Below, one piece after another: positions 34,350 to 46,185 of a stretch of DNA of 64,000 nt. The translations under genes and the position numbers were made by a program. Under the pieces are notes generated by a model. That model made no database searches, was not told the origin of the DNA, and saw nothing but the letters and a program-made list of their open reading frames with translations. Location: the NCBI GenBank assembly GCA_007570785.1, contig ML662465.1:5095902-5159901 (forward strand), given 5' to 3'. Source of the stretch: Antilocapra americana. Its lineage: Eukaryota > Chordata > Mammalia > Artiodactyla > Antilocapridae. Each line of letters opens with the position of its first letter. Position 1 is the first letter of the stretch.

Positions 34350-34955
34350 TATATTAGTTTCCTGTGGCTGCCAGAACAAATTATTGCAAAACTAAGTGCC
34401 TTAAAAAAACATAAACTTATTCTTTCACAATTCTGAAGTCCAGAAGACTGAAATCAAGATGTCTGCAGGTCCTACTCCCTCTTTTCCCTTTTAGAAAAGA
34501 ATCTTTCCTTGCCTCTTCCAAGTTCTGGTGGCTGTCAGCTTTCCTTATTTTCCTTGGCTAATGGGCACATCACCCCCATTGCTCCCTCCGTCTTCACATC
34601 AATTTCTCTCTGTGTATCATTCTCTTTGGTTGTCTAATCTTCTCCATGTATCTCTTACAAGGACACTGGCCATTGGATTTAGGGCATGCCCAGATAATCT
34701 GTATTAGTGTCTTCATCTCAAGATCATTAACTTAATTCCATTTGCAAAGACTGTTTTACCAAAGGAATTAAGGCATGGACATATATGGGACTCCCCTGGT
34801 GGTTTAGTGGTTAAAACTACATGCTTCCAATGCAGGAAGTCTGGATTCAATCCCTCTCAGGAAACTAGATCCTGCATACCATAACTGAGACCCGGAATAG
34901 CCAAAAAAAGACATGGACATATCTTTGAGGGACCACCGTTCAGTCCACAACAGTG
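34350..34955 (-). mobile_element. MLT1-type LTR (ERVL-MaLR), split by CHR
   Basis: Reads on + as 'attagtttcctgtggctgcc', 'aggacactggccattggatt' and '…caccgttcagtccacaaca', the reverse complement of an MLT1-like solo LTR. No internal retroviral genes are present. Confidence 0.75.
34785..34911 (+). mobile_element. CHR-type SINE nested in MLT1
   Basis: Bounded by 'catggacatat' at 34774-34784 and 34912-34922. Head 'gggactcccctggtggttta' and an A7 tail. Confidence 0.92.
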
Positions 34956-35045
34956 CACACCCCTGGGCAAGTCGCTTCCTCCCTCTGGGTCTCGCTTTCC
35001 TCAGCTGTAAATAGCGGCAGAGATATAGTTTGCCTTCCAATTCTT
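34956..35045 (+). mobile_element. MIR SINE fragment
   Basis: 'cctgggcaagtcgcttcctc' and 'ctttcctcagctgtaaatag' are the MIR core. Confidence 0.8.
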
Positions 35046-35059
35046 TCATTACAAGGCTA

Positions 35060-35362
35060 TCCTCTCACAGTACAGTAGTCAATTGCCACATATGGAATGC
35101 AGCTAGTCTCAACTGAGGTGTAATTGCAAGTGTAAAATACACCCCAAAATATTACATACTTAGTGTGAACAAGAATGCAAAATATCTCATAAATAATTTT
35201 TTATCTTCATTGCACATTGAAAACATACTTTGAATATATTGGGTTAAATAAAATTTCTCTCTAAAATTAAGTTTACCTGCTTCTTCTCACTTGTTTAATG
35301 TGGCTACTAAAAAGTATAAAATTATGTATGTGCCTCACATTATATTTTTTGGACAGCTCTAT
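35060..35362. repeat. Ancient DNA-transposon-like repeat, unassigned
   Basis: 'agtcaattgccacatatgg' and 'aatgtggctactaaaaagt…ttggacagctctattcta' recall an old mammalian repeat with 'ccacatgtggcta' phrases. A short related fragment may lie near 23245-23300. Confidence 0.4.
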
Positions 35363-35379
35363 TCTAAAGAATGGATTTT

Positions 35380-35504
35380 AAAAAAAAATTATGTCCACAC
35401 TGTGCAGCACCAGGAATCTTAGTTCCACAACCAGGACTTGAGCGCCCTTACCCCCTGCACTGGAAGTGCAGAGTCTTAACCACTGGACCACCAAGGAAGT
35501 TCCA
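35380..35504 (-). mobile_element. CHR-type SINE, short form
   Basis: Reverse copy flanked by 17-bp near-identical repeats 'tctaaagaatggatttt' (35363-35379) and 'tctaaagaataggtttt' (35505-35521). Confidence 0.92.
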
Positions 35505-35956
35505 TCTAAAGAATAGGTTTTAAAAATAAATTTAAAAATGTAAGTAGGAAATGTAAATAAAAGCTCATCTCTATCTTATGTGACATCAGTAGGGATGCCT
35601 TGACTAGAGGCTGAAGGATCTGCTTTCAAGATGCTCACTCATATGGCTTAGAGATTGGTACTGACTGTTAGTTGAGAGCTCACCCAGGGCTTTGAGTCAG
35701 GGACCTTGGTTTTTCTTTATGTGGGCCTGTCCATCAACAGCTTGAGCTTCCTCGGAACACAATGGCTGAATTCCAAGAGTGAGTGTCCTGAAAGATAGAA
35801 AGTAGATGATAGCTCCTTAAAGTCTGACCTGGAAACTGACACAGTGTCATTTTTGATGTATGCTGTTCATCAAATAGCCATTCCCATCTGGCATACAAGG
35901 AAACAGAACATTTAAAAAGTTAAGTCCAGGTCCTTCTAGGACTGCTGCTATTAATA
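35505..35956. other. Unclassified 5' flank DNA
   Basis: Nothing recognised. Confidence 0.45.
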
Positions 35957-36165
35957 ATTGTATGTGCTTAGTCTCTTAGTCGTGTCCAACTCTTTGTAAC
36001 CCCATGGACTGTAACCCACAGACTCCTCTATCCATGGAATTCTCCAGGTAAAAATACTGGAGTGGGTTGCCATTCCCTTCTCCAGGGGATCTTCCTGACC
36101 CGGGGATTGAACCCAGGTCTCCTGCATTACAGGCAGCTTCTTTACCATCTGAGCCACCAGGGAAT
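35957..36165 (-). mobile_element. Bov-tA/BOV-A2 SINE
   Basis: Reverse copy, 'cgtgtccaactctttgtaac' to 'catctgagccaccaggga'. AT-rich flanks give only an approximate duplication ('tattaat'). Confidence 0.88.
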
Positions 36166-36179
36166 TATTATTAATGGTT

Positions 36180-37762
36180 AAAAGCTAATACTACTAAACA
36201 GGAAAGTATGGCCCATTCAAAAGAAAACCATGAACCAACAGAAACCATCCCAGTGAAAGGCTACGTGTAGAACCTACGAGACAAAGACTATAAAACAATT
36301 GTCTTAAATTTAATCAAAGAGCTAAAGGAAGACATAGAGAAAGTCAAGAAAATGTTGGATGAACAAAATGTAAATATCAAGAAAAAGAGAAAAGAACTTC
36401 AAAAGAAACCAGAAAGGAAAAAAAAAAGAAATCAATATTTACTTACTAAGACAAATAAGCAGTAATTGAATACATGAGAAAAAATTTTTTTTCTAGACTA
36501 AAAAACTTCATTAAAACTACAAAAGTTCTAGAAGAAAAAAAAAAAAAGGAACCAAGAAGAGACTGTAGACCTGAAAAGTACAGAAACTGAAAAAGAAAAG
36601 TTCAGTAGAGGGATTCAAAGGCAGATTTGAGTAAACAGACAAAAGAATCAGTGAACTTGAAGATAGAACAATTGAAATTATTGAAGAACAGAAAGAAAAA
36701 ACATTGGAGAAAAGTGAACAGAACCTAAAGGATACAATGAAGAAATCAAGATATAGTCTGTGGGAGTTTCAGAAGGAAAAGAGAAACAGGAAAGGCAGAG
36801 AAATTATTTGAAGAAATGGGGGTCAAAAACATCCCAAATTTGACGAAAGACATCCAAGAAGCTCAAATAACACTAAGTAGGATAAACTCATAGAGATTCC
36901 CACTGCACTAGGTTATAATCAAGCTGTCAGAAAACAAAGATAAAGGGAGAATCTTGAAAGGAACAAAAGAGAAGTGACTCATCACATACAAATGATCCTC
37001 GATGAGACTATGAGCAGATTTCTCATCAGAAAGTTTTGGAAGCCAGGAAACAGTGGACTATGTTCAAAATGTAAAAAGGGGGGGAAAAAAATCTGTCAAC
37101 CAAGAATCTTAACTGGCAAAATTGTCCTTCAAACTTTGAGGGAAAAAGTAACACATTCCTAGAAAAACAACAATTTAGGGACTTTTTCTTAACCATTAGA
37201 TGTGCCCTGAAAGAAATGCTGAAGGGAGTCATATAGATTGAAATGAACGGATGCTAGACAGTAGTTCAAAGCCATATGAAGAAATAGCAATCTCAGCAAA
37301 GGTAAATAAATGACTAGTTTAAGAGCTAGTGTTATTGTAGAAATGGTTTGTAACTCCACTTTTTGTTTTCTACATGATCTAAGAGGGTAATGCACAAATT
37401 TTTACAAAAGAATGATTAGCCTAAAGATAGTATTATTGTAACTCTGTCCTGTAATTCCATGTTTTATTTTCTATATAATTTAAGAGACTAATACATCACG
37501 AAAAATATTATTAGTTTATGTTTTTGGACACATGATGTAAAAAAAAATGTCATTTTGTGGTATCAGTAACTAAGAGATGGGACCAAAACTGTGTAAAAGC
37601 AGTCTTGTATATTGTTGAAGTTAAGCTAGTACAAATTAAAATTAGAGTGTTTTAACTTTAGGATGTTAAATGTAATCCCCATAGTAACCACAAAGAAAAT
37701 AGTTATAGAATACACACAAAAGGAAATAAGAATAAAATCAAAATGGCCCACTACAAAAAGCT

Positions 37763-37800
<38 letters not shown>

Positions 37801-38040
37801 CACTATTGAAAATGAGGAATAAAAAAGCTGTAAGGCATATAGAAAAAAATAGCAAAATACCAGAATTCAGTCCCTCTTTCTCAGTAATTCATTTAATGGT
37901 AAAATACTCAATCGAAAGACAGATATTGGCAGAATGGATCAAAAATGATATGGTCTAATTATAAGCTATCTACAAGAGAATCAGTTTAGATCCAAAGACA
38001 CAACCAGACTGGAGATGAAAAGATGGTGAAAGCAAGACCT
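36180..38040 (+). mobile_element. Old L1M/HAL1-like LINE
   Basis: A-rich sense strand with ORF1-like coiled-coil text and 'gtcaaccaagaatcttaact…gaaatgctgaagggagtc', then an ORF2 start region ('taatccccatagtaaccaca', 'agacagatattggcagaatgg', 'atctacaagagaatcagttt'). Heavily broken frames. Confidence 0.72.
37764..37795. repeat. (AC)16 microsatellite
   Basis: Uninterrupted AC dinucleotides inside the L1M copy. Confidence 0.93.
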
Positions 38041-38044
38041 TAAA

Positions 38045-39055
38045 GAGATATTTTTACACAGATGTCGTAGCAGCGTTACTCACAGTAGCCAAAGTGCATA
38101 AGCAACCCAAGTGTCCAGGGACAGAAGAATGGTTAAGAAAATGTGGTATAGGGCTTCCCTGGTGGTCCAGTGATTAAGGATATGCCTTGCAATGCAAGGG
38201 GCACCAGTTCGATCCCTAGTCTGGGAAGATCCCACATGCCACAGGGCAACTAGGCCGGAGAGTTGCAGCTCCTGACTCCACGCACTGCAACTGCTGAAGC
38301 CTGCTCGCCCAGAGCAGAGCCTGTGTTCCAAACAAGAGAAGCAGAGAGAAGCCTACACACCACGAGGAAGAGAAGCCCCTCCCACCCCAGCCCCCAGCCC
38401 CTGCTCACCAGGACTAGAGAACGCCCTGGAGCAGCAACAAAGACCCGCCGCAGCCAAAAAATAAAATAAATAAATCTAAAAAAAGAAAATGTGATATGTT
38501 GGTATAATATAATGGAATATTATTCATCTTTAAAAAGAAAGGGAATTCTAACATATGCTACAACATGGATAAACTTGGAGAACATTATGCTGAGTGAAAT
38601 AAGCCAGTTACAAAAAGACAACTGTGTGATTTAACTTGCATGAGGTATCTAAAGTAGTCAGAATCACAGAGACAGAAAGGAGAGCAGTAAAGCTGGGAAG
38701 AATGGGGACTTACTGTTTAATGAGATATTGAGATTCACAATTTTGGAGCTGTGTGGTGGGGATAGTGGAACAATGATACAAATACACTTTATATCACTTA
38801 ACTCTACACAAAATGGTTAAGACGCTAAAATTTGTGTCACATGTTATTTGCCACATTAAAAAACTGAAGGGGGAAGTAAAGGGATTAATGGATACAGAAT
38901 TTCAGTTTGAAAAGATGAAGTTCTGGAGCAGGATGGTGTTGGTGGCTGAACAACAATGAGAATATTCTTGATGCCACTAAACTGCCCACTTCAAATAGGG
39001 GTTAAAATTGTAAATTTCATGTTTTGTATTCTTTACCACAATAAAAATAAGTGAA
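38045..39055 (+). mobile_element. L1M ORF2 end and 3' UTR, split by CHR
   Basis: 'gtagcagcgttactcacagt', 'ataatggaatattattcatc', 'gtgaaataagccagttacaa' and '…ctttaccacaataaaaataa' are the L1 distal end. Confidence 0.82.
38150..38482 (+). mobile_element. CHR SINE, long form, nested in L1M
   Basis: Flanked by 15-bp repeats 'aagaaaatgtg(g/a)tat' at 38135-38149 and 38483-38497. Full body with (AAAT)n tail. Confidence 0.93.
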
Positions 39056-39074
39056 AGGGAAAATACCCTAATAT

Positions 39075-39270
39075 CAACTAGACACTAACATTGAACCAGA
39101 TCCTGTGCTAAACGCTTTACATGCATTGGTGTCTCTATTGTATGATTCCTATGCTGTATACAGATGAGACAATTAAGATACAGAGAGGTTAAGCAACTCT
39201 TCCAAGGCTCCATGGTATAAACCAGCAGCACTAAGACTCAAGTCCAGGTCTTCTCACTTCAGAGTCCATG
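39075..39270 (+). repeat. Ancient MIR/L2-age repeat
   Basis: 'ctgtgctaaacgctttacat', 'tacagatgagacaattaaga' and 'gaggttaagcaactcttcc' in the expected order. Confidence 0.7.
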
Positions 39271-39284
39271 CTGCTTGGGTTTTT

Positions 39285-39454
39285 TTTTTGTTTTGGCTAT
39301 GCCATGTCTTAACTGGGGCATGCATGATCTTTTAGTTGTGACATGAGAACTTCTAACTACAGTATGTGGGATCTAGTTCCCTGACCAGGAATCAAACCTG
39401 GGTCCCCTGTATCGGGAGGACAGAGTGTTAGCCACTGGACCCCCAGAGAAGTCC
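39285..39454 (-). mobile_element. CHR-type SINE
   Basis: Reverse copy with T9 left tail, 'ggctatgccatgtctt', and terminal 'agccactggacccccagaga'. Confidence 0.83.
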
Positions 39455-39473
39455 AGTGGGGGTTGCTCTTAGG

Positions 39474-39660
39474 ACATCCCCTATAGTCACCACAAAGAAA
39501 ATAGTTACAGAATATAGACAAAACAAAATAAGAATAAAATTAAAATGGCTCCATACAAAAAGTCAGCTAAACAAAAAGTCAGTAATACAGGAAATGAAGA
39601 ATTTTTTTAAAATAAGGCATACATAAAAAAATAGCAAAATATATTCATATCTGGTAAAAA
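39474..39660 (+). mobile_element. L1M ORF2 5' segment, second copy
   Basis: 'tagtcaccacaaagaaaata', 'gacaaaacaaaataagaata' and 'aaggcatacataaaaaaata' repeat the text at 37680-37860. Confidence 0.75.
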
Positions 39661-40004
39661 AAAAAAAAGGACACTTCTGTATAGGAAGATTCTACTAGAA
39701 AAGATGACCAACTCCTTTAAAAAAAAAACGAATGAAACTTTTTGTTGCATTATATATTTATATACTATAAGGTACATTAATTTTAAGCCTGAAGTAGTAT
39801 ATGCTTTTACATATGTCAAGCTCTAAGGTCCACCATCAAAACACAGAAAAGTTCTAGCTCCTGAGAAAACTTTCTTCTTCCCTTTCTCAGGAAATATCCC
39901 TTCAGGAAGAGCCGCTATCTGACTTCTCTCATCATAGATTAGGTTTATTTATTTTTATGAATTAGTATAATATATATACAACATAAAATTCACCATCTTA
40001 ACTG
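39661..40004. other. AT-rich unclassified DNA
   Basis: A runs at about 39656 and 39719, AT-rich with no clear family. Confidence 0.4.
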
Positions 40005-40965
40005 TTTCTTTTTCCCCAGCTATATTGAGATACAATTGACATAAAAACAGTATTATTTTAGGGTGTACAGCATAATTATTTGATATATGAATATACTGTA
40101 AAATGATCTCCACCGTAAGTTTAGTTAACATCATTTGCTTCACAGTTTGTTTTTTCGTTGTGATAAGAACTTTTACGATCTACTCTCTTAGCAACTTTCA
40201 AGAACACAATGCAGTGTTGTTAACTACAGTCTCCTTGGTGTACATGAGATCACCAGAACTTACTGAGTATAGAACTGCAAGTTTGTGCCTTTTGCCCACC
40301 TTCACCTGTCTGCTCACCCTCACCCTTGCCTGTGGCGACCACCAGTTAGTCTGTTTCTATGAGTTTAGTTTTTCTTAAGATTCTACGCAAAGGTGAGATC
40401 ATATAGTATTCATCTTTCTCTGCCTGACATTACATTTACTCTGAACCCTTGAGATTTATCACGTTGTCACAAATGGCAGAACTTCCTTCTGTTTGTGGCC
40501 AAATAATATTTCTTTGTATGCATGTATATATAAATATATATATGCATATGTGTGTGTGTTTATGTAAATATACATATATGTATGTGTGTATACATATGTG
40601 TGTGTGTGTATATATATGTATATACTGCATTTTGTTTATCCATTCACCCACTGAAGGACACTTAGGTTGTTTTCATGTCTTGTCTATCATAAATGATGCT
40701 GCAATGAATGTTGGGGTATAGACATATCTTTGAAGTAATGATGTCATTTCCTTCAAATATATGTCCAGTAGAGGGACTGCTGGATCAAGCAGTAGTTTTA
40801 ATTTTAATTCTTTGAGGAACCTCCGCTCTGTTGTGCATAGTAGCTGCACCAATTTACATTCCCACCAACAATGCACAAGTGTTTCCTTTTCTCCACATCC
40901 TCACCAATGCTTGCTGTCTCTCGTCTTTTTGATGACAACCATTCTAGCAGGTGTAAGGCGGCTTT
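40005..40965 (-). mobile_element. L1 ORF2 end and 3' UTR
   Basis: The minus strand around 40673-40876 encodes a decayed ORF2 C terminus ('[10 protein letters not shown]…[10 protein letters not shown]'). The 3' UTR follows towards lower coordinates. A TATG-rich microsatellite (about 40520-40625) interrupts it. Confidence 0.87.
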
Positions 40966-41189
40966 GATAAACCATCTCTAAGTGTACCGTTCAGGAGTGT
41001 TAACTACACTCACAGCACGTCTCCAGAATTCTTTTCATCTTGAAAACTGAAACTCTATTCCCATTAAACCACACTCCATCCCCCAACCCCCCAGCCACTG
41101 GCGAACATCTTCCTCCTTTCCGTCTCTATGAATTTAACTATTCTGAGTAAGTTGAATTATAGAGGATATATCTTTTTGTGACTGGTAGT

Positions 41190-41590
41190 CTTAGTTCAGG
41201 CTGCTAACAACTTATCCTAAACTGAATAGCTTAAAAATGAACATTTATTTCTCATGATTCTGGAGACTAGAAATTTAAGATAAGGATGTCAGCATAATCA
41301 GGTTGTTGTGGGAGCTGTCTTGCTGGTTATGTCCTCATGTGCCCTTTCTGTGGTTCATGCAGAGAGAAGAGGGGAGGGAGGGATGGAGAGAGGGAGGGAA
41401 GGGGCGATCTTGTGTCTCTTCTTTTTTTTATAAGGGTATTATTAGTCCCATCATGGGGCCCACACTCTCACAACTTCACCTAAACCTGATTAGCTTCCAA
41501 AGGTGCCATCTCCACCTACCATCTCATTGGGAATTAGGGCTTCAAAAGACGAATTTGCTCCAGGGGGGACACAAGCATTCAGTTTGTAGT
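41190..41590 (-). mobile_element. MLT1/MST-type LTR (ERVL-MaLR)
   Basis: 'gtcttagttcaggctgctaa', 'tttatttctcatgattctgg', 'tataagggtattattagtcc' and 'gggggacacaagcattcag' are the reverse complement of a MaLR LTR. It sits between two halves of the L1M. Confidence 0.82.
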
Positions 41591-41778
41591 ATTGACTGAT
41601 TTCACTTAGGGTAATGTTCTCAAGGTTCATCCATGCTGTGCTACGTGTCAGAATTTTCTTCCTTTTTAAGACTGAGATCAAAGATTAGTCTCATCTATTC
41701 TTCAATTGCATATAAGTGGGAGCTATGCCATTTCCAATCTTTTCACTGTATATAATATCTGTGAGACTCATTTGTGCT

Positions 41779-41781
<3 letters not shown>

Positions 41782-41828
<47 letters not shown>
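41782..41828. repeat. (TA)23-24 microsatellite
   Basis: Perfect TA run. Confidence 0.95.
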
Positions 41829-41831
<3 letters not shown>

Positions 41832-41864
41832 TGTTCATTCTCTTTTTATTTTTTGTTCTGCATG

Positions 41865-42082
41865 GTGCTCAGCTGCTAAGTCATGTCAGACTTTTTGCAA
41901 CCCCATGGACTGTAGCCCTCCAGGCTCCTCTGTCCATGAGATTTCCCAGGCAAGAATACTGGAATGGGTTGCCATTTCCTCCTTCAGGGGATCTTTCCAA
42001 CCCAGGGATAGAACCGGCATCTCCTACATCTCCTGCATTGGTAGGAGGATTCTTTACCACTGAGCCATCTGGGAAGCCCCCA
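41865..42082 (-). mobile_element. Bov-tA/BOV-A2 SINE nested in L1M
   Basis: Perfect 12-bp duplication 'ttgttctgcatg' at 41853-41864 and 42083-42094. Confidence 0.94.
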
Positions 42083-42215
42083 TTGTTCTGCATGAATATA
42101 CCACAATGTGCTTATCTAGTCAATGTCAATGGCCATTTGGATTATTTCCAGTTGGGGACTACTTCAGAAAACTCCACCGGGAACACTCTTGTATGTGTCT
42201 TGGATAAATAACCAA

Positions 42216-42738
42216 AGTGAAATTTCTACAGTTATTTTAAGTCCTTTGGCCTGACTCCAAACAGCTGGCGCTGGTTGCCGCTATGACCTCATATGGTCTG
42301 CGCATACTCCACTCTCTTGGTTGAGGAGTCCTACAGGGAGAAGGCTATCTCCAGTTTCCCCTTCATTTCCTTCAGGGCCTCCAGTGTCTAGGTGGGTTCT
42401 CAGAACATAGCAACAAACAGGAGCTTGAACAGGAAGTAATTGTGGGTAGACGCTCTACAATAATGAATGCAGCACAATTAAACTCAGTAGTAGGTCAGAG
42501 AAAGTTCTTGCTTGGTTTGCTAAATTCTAGAAGAGGAAACTGAGAAAATGAAGCCATGAGAGCACAAACATCCAGACCACAGGCATTGTTCCCATTACAG
42601 TCTTCCAGTTCTCCCAGAAGTGATAGTACAGTAATGGCAGCTCAGCTCTCAGGACAGACTTGCTCATGGAGGATTCCAGCCCTGCCACCCTCTTCATTCA
42701 AGGGCTGCAGGAAGAAAGCCAGAGGCCAGCTCATTCTT
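42216..42738. other. Unclassified 5' flank DNA
   Basis: Nothing recognised. Confidence 0.45.
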
Positions 42739-42746
42739 TGCTAAAA

Positions 42747-42968
42747 GAAGTCTGTGCATGCATACTCAGTCACTTCAGTCATGTCCAACTCTTTGCAACC
42801 CTGTGGACTGTAGCCCAGCAGGCTCCTCTGTCCATGGGATTTTCCAGCCAAGAATACTGGAGTGGGTTCTCATGCCCTCCTCCATGGTATCTTCCTGACC
42901 CAGGGATTGAACCCACATCTCTTATGTGTCCTGCATTGGGAGGTGGGTTCTTTACCACTAGCGCCCAG
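42747..42968 (-). mobile_element. Bov-tA/BOV-A2 SINE
   Basis: Reverse copy flanked by 'tgctaaaa' at 42739-42746 and 42969-42976. Confidence 0.91.
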
Positions 42969-42976
42969 TGCTAAAA

Positions 42977-43592
42977 ACCCACGGGGATCTATTTGAAATT
43001 TTCTCTTGGGTGTTTCCAGAATAATTAGTACCTAGTTAAATCAGGAATGACTCTCATAAGGTTCAGTGGGATTTGGTGCCATGTGAAAGCAACATGAAAC
43101 ATCATGGCAGGGTCCCCGTTTGGGGAATCAAAATGCAAAGAGATGACTAAGTCTGAGTAGGAAGTACTTTCTCTTTCCTCCCCTGATGCCATCTGAAAAG
43201 AAGGAACTGGGAACAGCTTCTGCACAGAGAACCTGAAGTGGACGGAATAAACACTTCTGCCCTAAGCCTTCCTCACTCAGCATTTCTCAGCAGGACCAGG
43301 ACTAGGGTGAGGAGAGTGACACACTCAACCTGAGTCCCAGATTTAAGGGGCACCATTAAATCAGTAAGCAAATCAATAATAGTTCAATGTAATACAGTTA
43401 AAAATTGAAACTAATGCAAAAAACCCGTGATGAAGAAAGCATCAACCTTTTAAACCAAGGTAGGATGTCTTTTCCAGGATCAGGGTGAGCTAAGTGAGGC
43501 TGAATCGAGTAGGTTCAGGGTAGACCCGCAAAGAAGTTGTTAGGATTAAATGAGCTAACGATGTCAAGAGCTTGGAAGGAGCTGTAGATATG
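42977..43592. other. Unclassified 5' flank DNA
   Basis: Nothing recognised. Confidence 0.45.
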
Positions 43593-43870
43593 GGGATTTC
43601 CCTGGTGGTCCAGTGGTTAAGAATCTGCCTGCCAGACACTGGTTCCACCGCTGCTCCGGGAAGATTCCACATGCCACTGGGCAACTAAGCCTGTGCACCA
43701 CAACTACTGAAGCCTGTACATCCTAGAGCCTGTGCTCCACAGCTAGAGAAGCCACCACAGTGAGAAGGCCAAGCACCACAATTAGGAGGAGTCCCTGCGC
43801 GCCACCACTAGAGAAAGCCTGTGCATAGCAGCTAAGACCCACTGCAGCCAAAACAAATAAATAGATAAGA
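43593..43870 (+). mobile_element. CHR SINE, long form
   Basis: 'gggatttccctggtggtcca' to 'cccactgcagccaaaacaaa'. A short gap removes part of the box B region ('gacactggttccaccgctg'). Confidence 0.87.
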
Positions 43871-44234
43871 AATTTTAAAGTCATAAATATGTTTATTATC
43901 ATCATTATTATTTCATAATCATAATTAATTTTCTATATCATAATGATTACATATATTTTTAAATTTTCAAGCAAAGTATGGAGAAGTTCATTAATCCACA
44001 ACATGGAAGTATTAAAACATATCTTCTCTGGCAGCCTCGCCATCACTGAAGTTTACCTTTGGGCTTTTTCTACCTCAAATTCTAGAATTTTTAATTAATT
44101 TTGTGGAGTATGGCTGCATTTCATAATTATTATTACATCATTACTTAGTTATTATCATTGTTCCTAGGAGAGGGAGCGTTGTTTCATCAGTTGGCATAGT
44201 GGTTGTGTATGAGATGACGGCATCATTTGCTACC
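43871..44234. other. AT-rich unclassified DNA
   Basis: (ATT)-rich stretch near 43890-43910. Nothing else recognised. Confidence 0.45.
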
Positions 44235-44490
44235 CATCCCTGCCTCTAAGAAATCTTTCCTAATTCCTTGAGTTTAAATTAGTTGCTCCTCCCTGGGTCC
44301 CTTCGCATCTTGAATCTACCTGATCAATTGCACTTACTCTGGATTGGGTCATCTGTTTAACTCATCTATCTCCCCAGGTAGTGTAGGACCTCTGGGAGGG
44401 TAGAGGCAAGTCCTGTCTTATCAATTTATCCTCCTCAGAGCTGAGCACAGTGCCTGCCACATCATAGCCCCTGAGACTGTATTTATGACC
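44235..44490 (+). mobile_element. L2 3' region
   Basis: 'aagaaatctttcctaattcc', 'gacctctgggagggtagagg' and 'gagctgagcacagtgcctgc' match L2. Confidence 0.72.
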
Positions 44491-44667
44491 TTAGATGACT
44501 GAGAATTGGTGTCCAGAGACCTCTCCTCAATCTTTCTTCGATAAGATTGCACCAAACTGGTTGGGAATGGGCAGGAGAGGATGGCAATGTTTTACATACC
44601 TGCCAACTCTGCTATTTAGCCTGAAGTCATATTATAATAAAATTATCACTATTCTTTGTTTTAATGC

Positions 44668-44895
44668 TAGCATTTATCTGGAACTTCATATGTGCTAAGT
44701 GTTGATCTAAACTATTTTTTTTATGGATTAACTCCCTTTATCCTCCTGATAATCACAGAGAGAGAATTTTTTTTATCCCCCTTTTACTGAAACAGAGGCA
44801 CAAAGAATCTAAGTGCGTGCCCAGGATCACTCAGTCACCAAGCGGGACAGCTGTGCTCCAACGCCTCGGTCTGACCCCAGAGGCCACACTACCAG
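44668..44895 (+). repeat. Ancient MIR/L2-age repeat
   Basis: 'cttcatatgtgctaagtgtt', 'actgaaacagaggcacaaag' and 'aagcgggacagctgtgctcc' in the expected order. Confidence 0.65.
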
Positions 44896-45449
44896 GCTCT
44901 CACTGAGACTCGGCTCCCTGGGCTCACACAACCTGCTACCCACACTTGTAAGAGGATGCCAGCTCAATACCCAACACCCCGCAAGCAATCTTTACTTAGC
45001 CTCTCCTTTAACGAGAGAGTGCCAACAGCAAGAACATACTAGGAAGAGAAAATAGATTTTGTCATTTCTCTGTGAGGCCACCTGATCCCTGCAGGTTGGG
45101 AAGAAATCTTTAATATAACATCTTTCTTTGGCAATTCTTTTATATGCTTGGCTGGTCAGCTTAATCTTTGGCTGGCCTAGCAGAAATACCCATATCCATA
45201 AAACCAGGCTTCTGAACGCAGTGCAGCCTGGAGAGGTAAAATTTCAGCTAGCAGTCTTAGTGCCAAATGTAGGAAGCACCGAGAAGCTATTCGGTGAAAG
45301 GGATATTTCTTGTGCATCTTCTCTGTTTTTGGATTTTCATCAGTACATTCCAGATTTAAGTGTTTTCTTCCTGCAACCTAGCATGTTTTCTTCCTACTAC
45401 CCTGAATTCTTCAGACAACAGAATAGAATAGAGCAATAGATTATTTTAA
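44896..45449. other. Unclassified 5' flank DNA
   Basis: A 103-codon frame (45128-45439) shows no domain I know and has no flanking splice or start evidence. Confidence 0.4.
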
Positions 45450-46185
45450 TTGGAAAATGATTTTTTGCTTATGCTCATTTTCAGTAATGTGTTCACATTT
45501 GCAAAAGCCAAGATGTTATATCCACCTCAGCCATTTTTTCCAGCCCCAAGAAGTAACCAGGTTTATTCACTTCTTACTTTCTGTTCATCTTTCCATACTT
45601 TCTTTATTAAATTTATCCATCTAAATATTTTTAAATGAGAATACATATCCTTATATACTCTTCTTTTCTCCCTTTCTGACACCAAAGGTATAATATTATG
45701 TATAATATTCTGCACTTTTTAAAATAGTCTATCTGAAAGCCTTTCCATATTACAGCATAGAGAATTTCATTAATTTTTACAGCTGCATTGTATTCCATGT
45801 AAACATGTACAGGATAGTTTAACCAGTCCTTTGTGGGTTATATTTGGGTCATTTCCAGACCTTTACCTCTGCAAATGAAACTGTAAAAAATGACCTTGTA
45901 CACGCACCATGTTCTCCGCACCTCAGTGGATCACTGGGTCAAAGGGCAACTGCATTTTGAAGGCTGATGGTTGCTGCGAACTCACCCTCGGTGGGGGCTA
46001 CACTGTTTTGCACTCACACCAGTCGTGAAGACAGCGCCTGTTTGCCCACAGCCTCACCGATAAAGTCGTCAGGCTATTCTCTTTTTGCCAATCTGATAAG
46101 CGATAAATGGCATCTGAGTGTAATTTCCTTTTCCATTTATCTTATTATGAGGAAGGTTGGGCATCTTTTCATAAGAACAGTGAGT
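45450..46185 (-). mobile_element. Old L1M distal end
   Basis: 'ttacagctgcattgtattcc', 'atttgggtcatttccagacc', 'cactgggtcaaagggcaact' and 'gaaggttgggcatcttttca' are reverse L1 3' UTR/ORF2 text. Confidence 0.75.

Larger units (their letters stand above)
40973..42215 (-). mobile_element. Old L1M 3' UTR, split twice
   Basis: 'aagtgtaccgttcaggagtg', 'cagccactggcgaacatctt' (left of the LTR), 'ggtaatgttctcaaggttca' (after it) and 'gaatataccacaatgtgctt' (after the SINE) join in L1 order. Confidence 0.78.

Noticed and set aside
41774..42211. 145-codon frame beginning in a TA microsatellite
   Set aside because: It begins with repeated Tyr-Ile from (TA)n and continues through a Bov SINE and L1; no gene.
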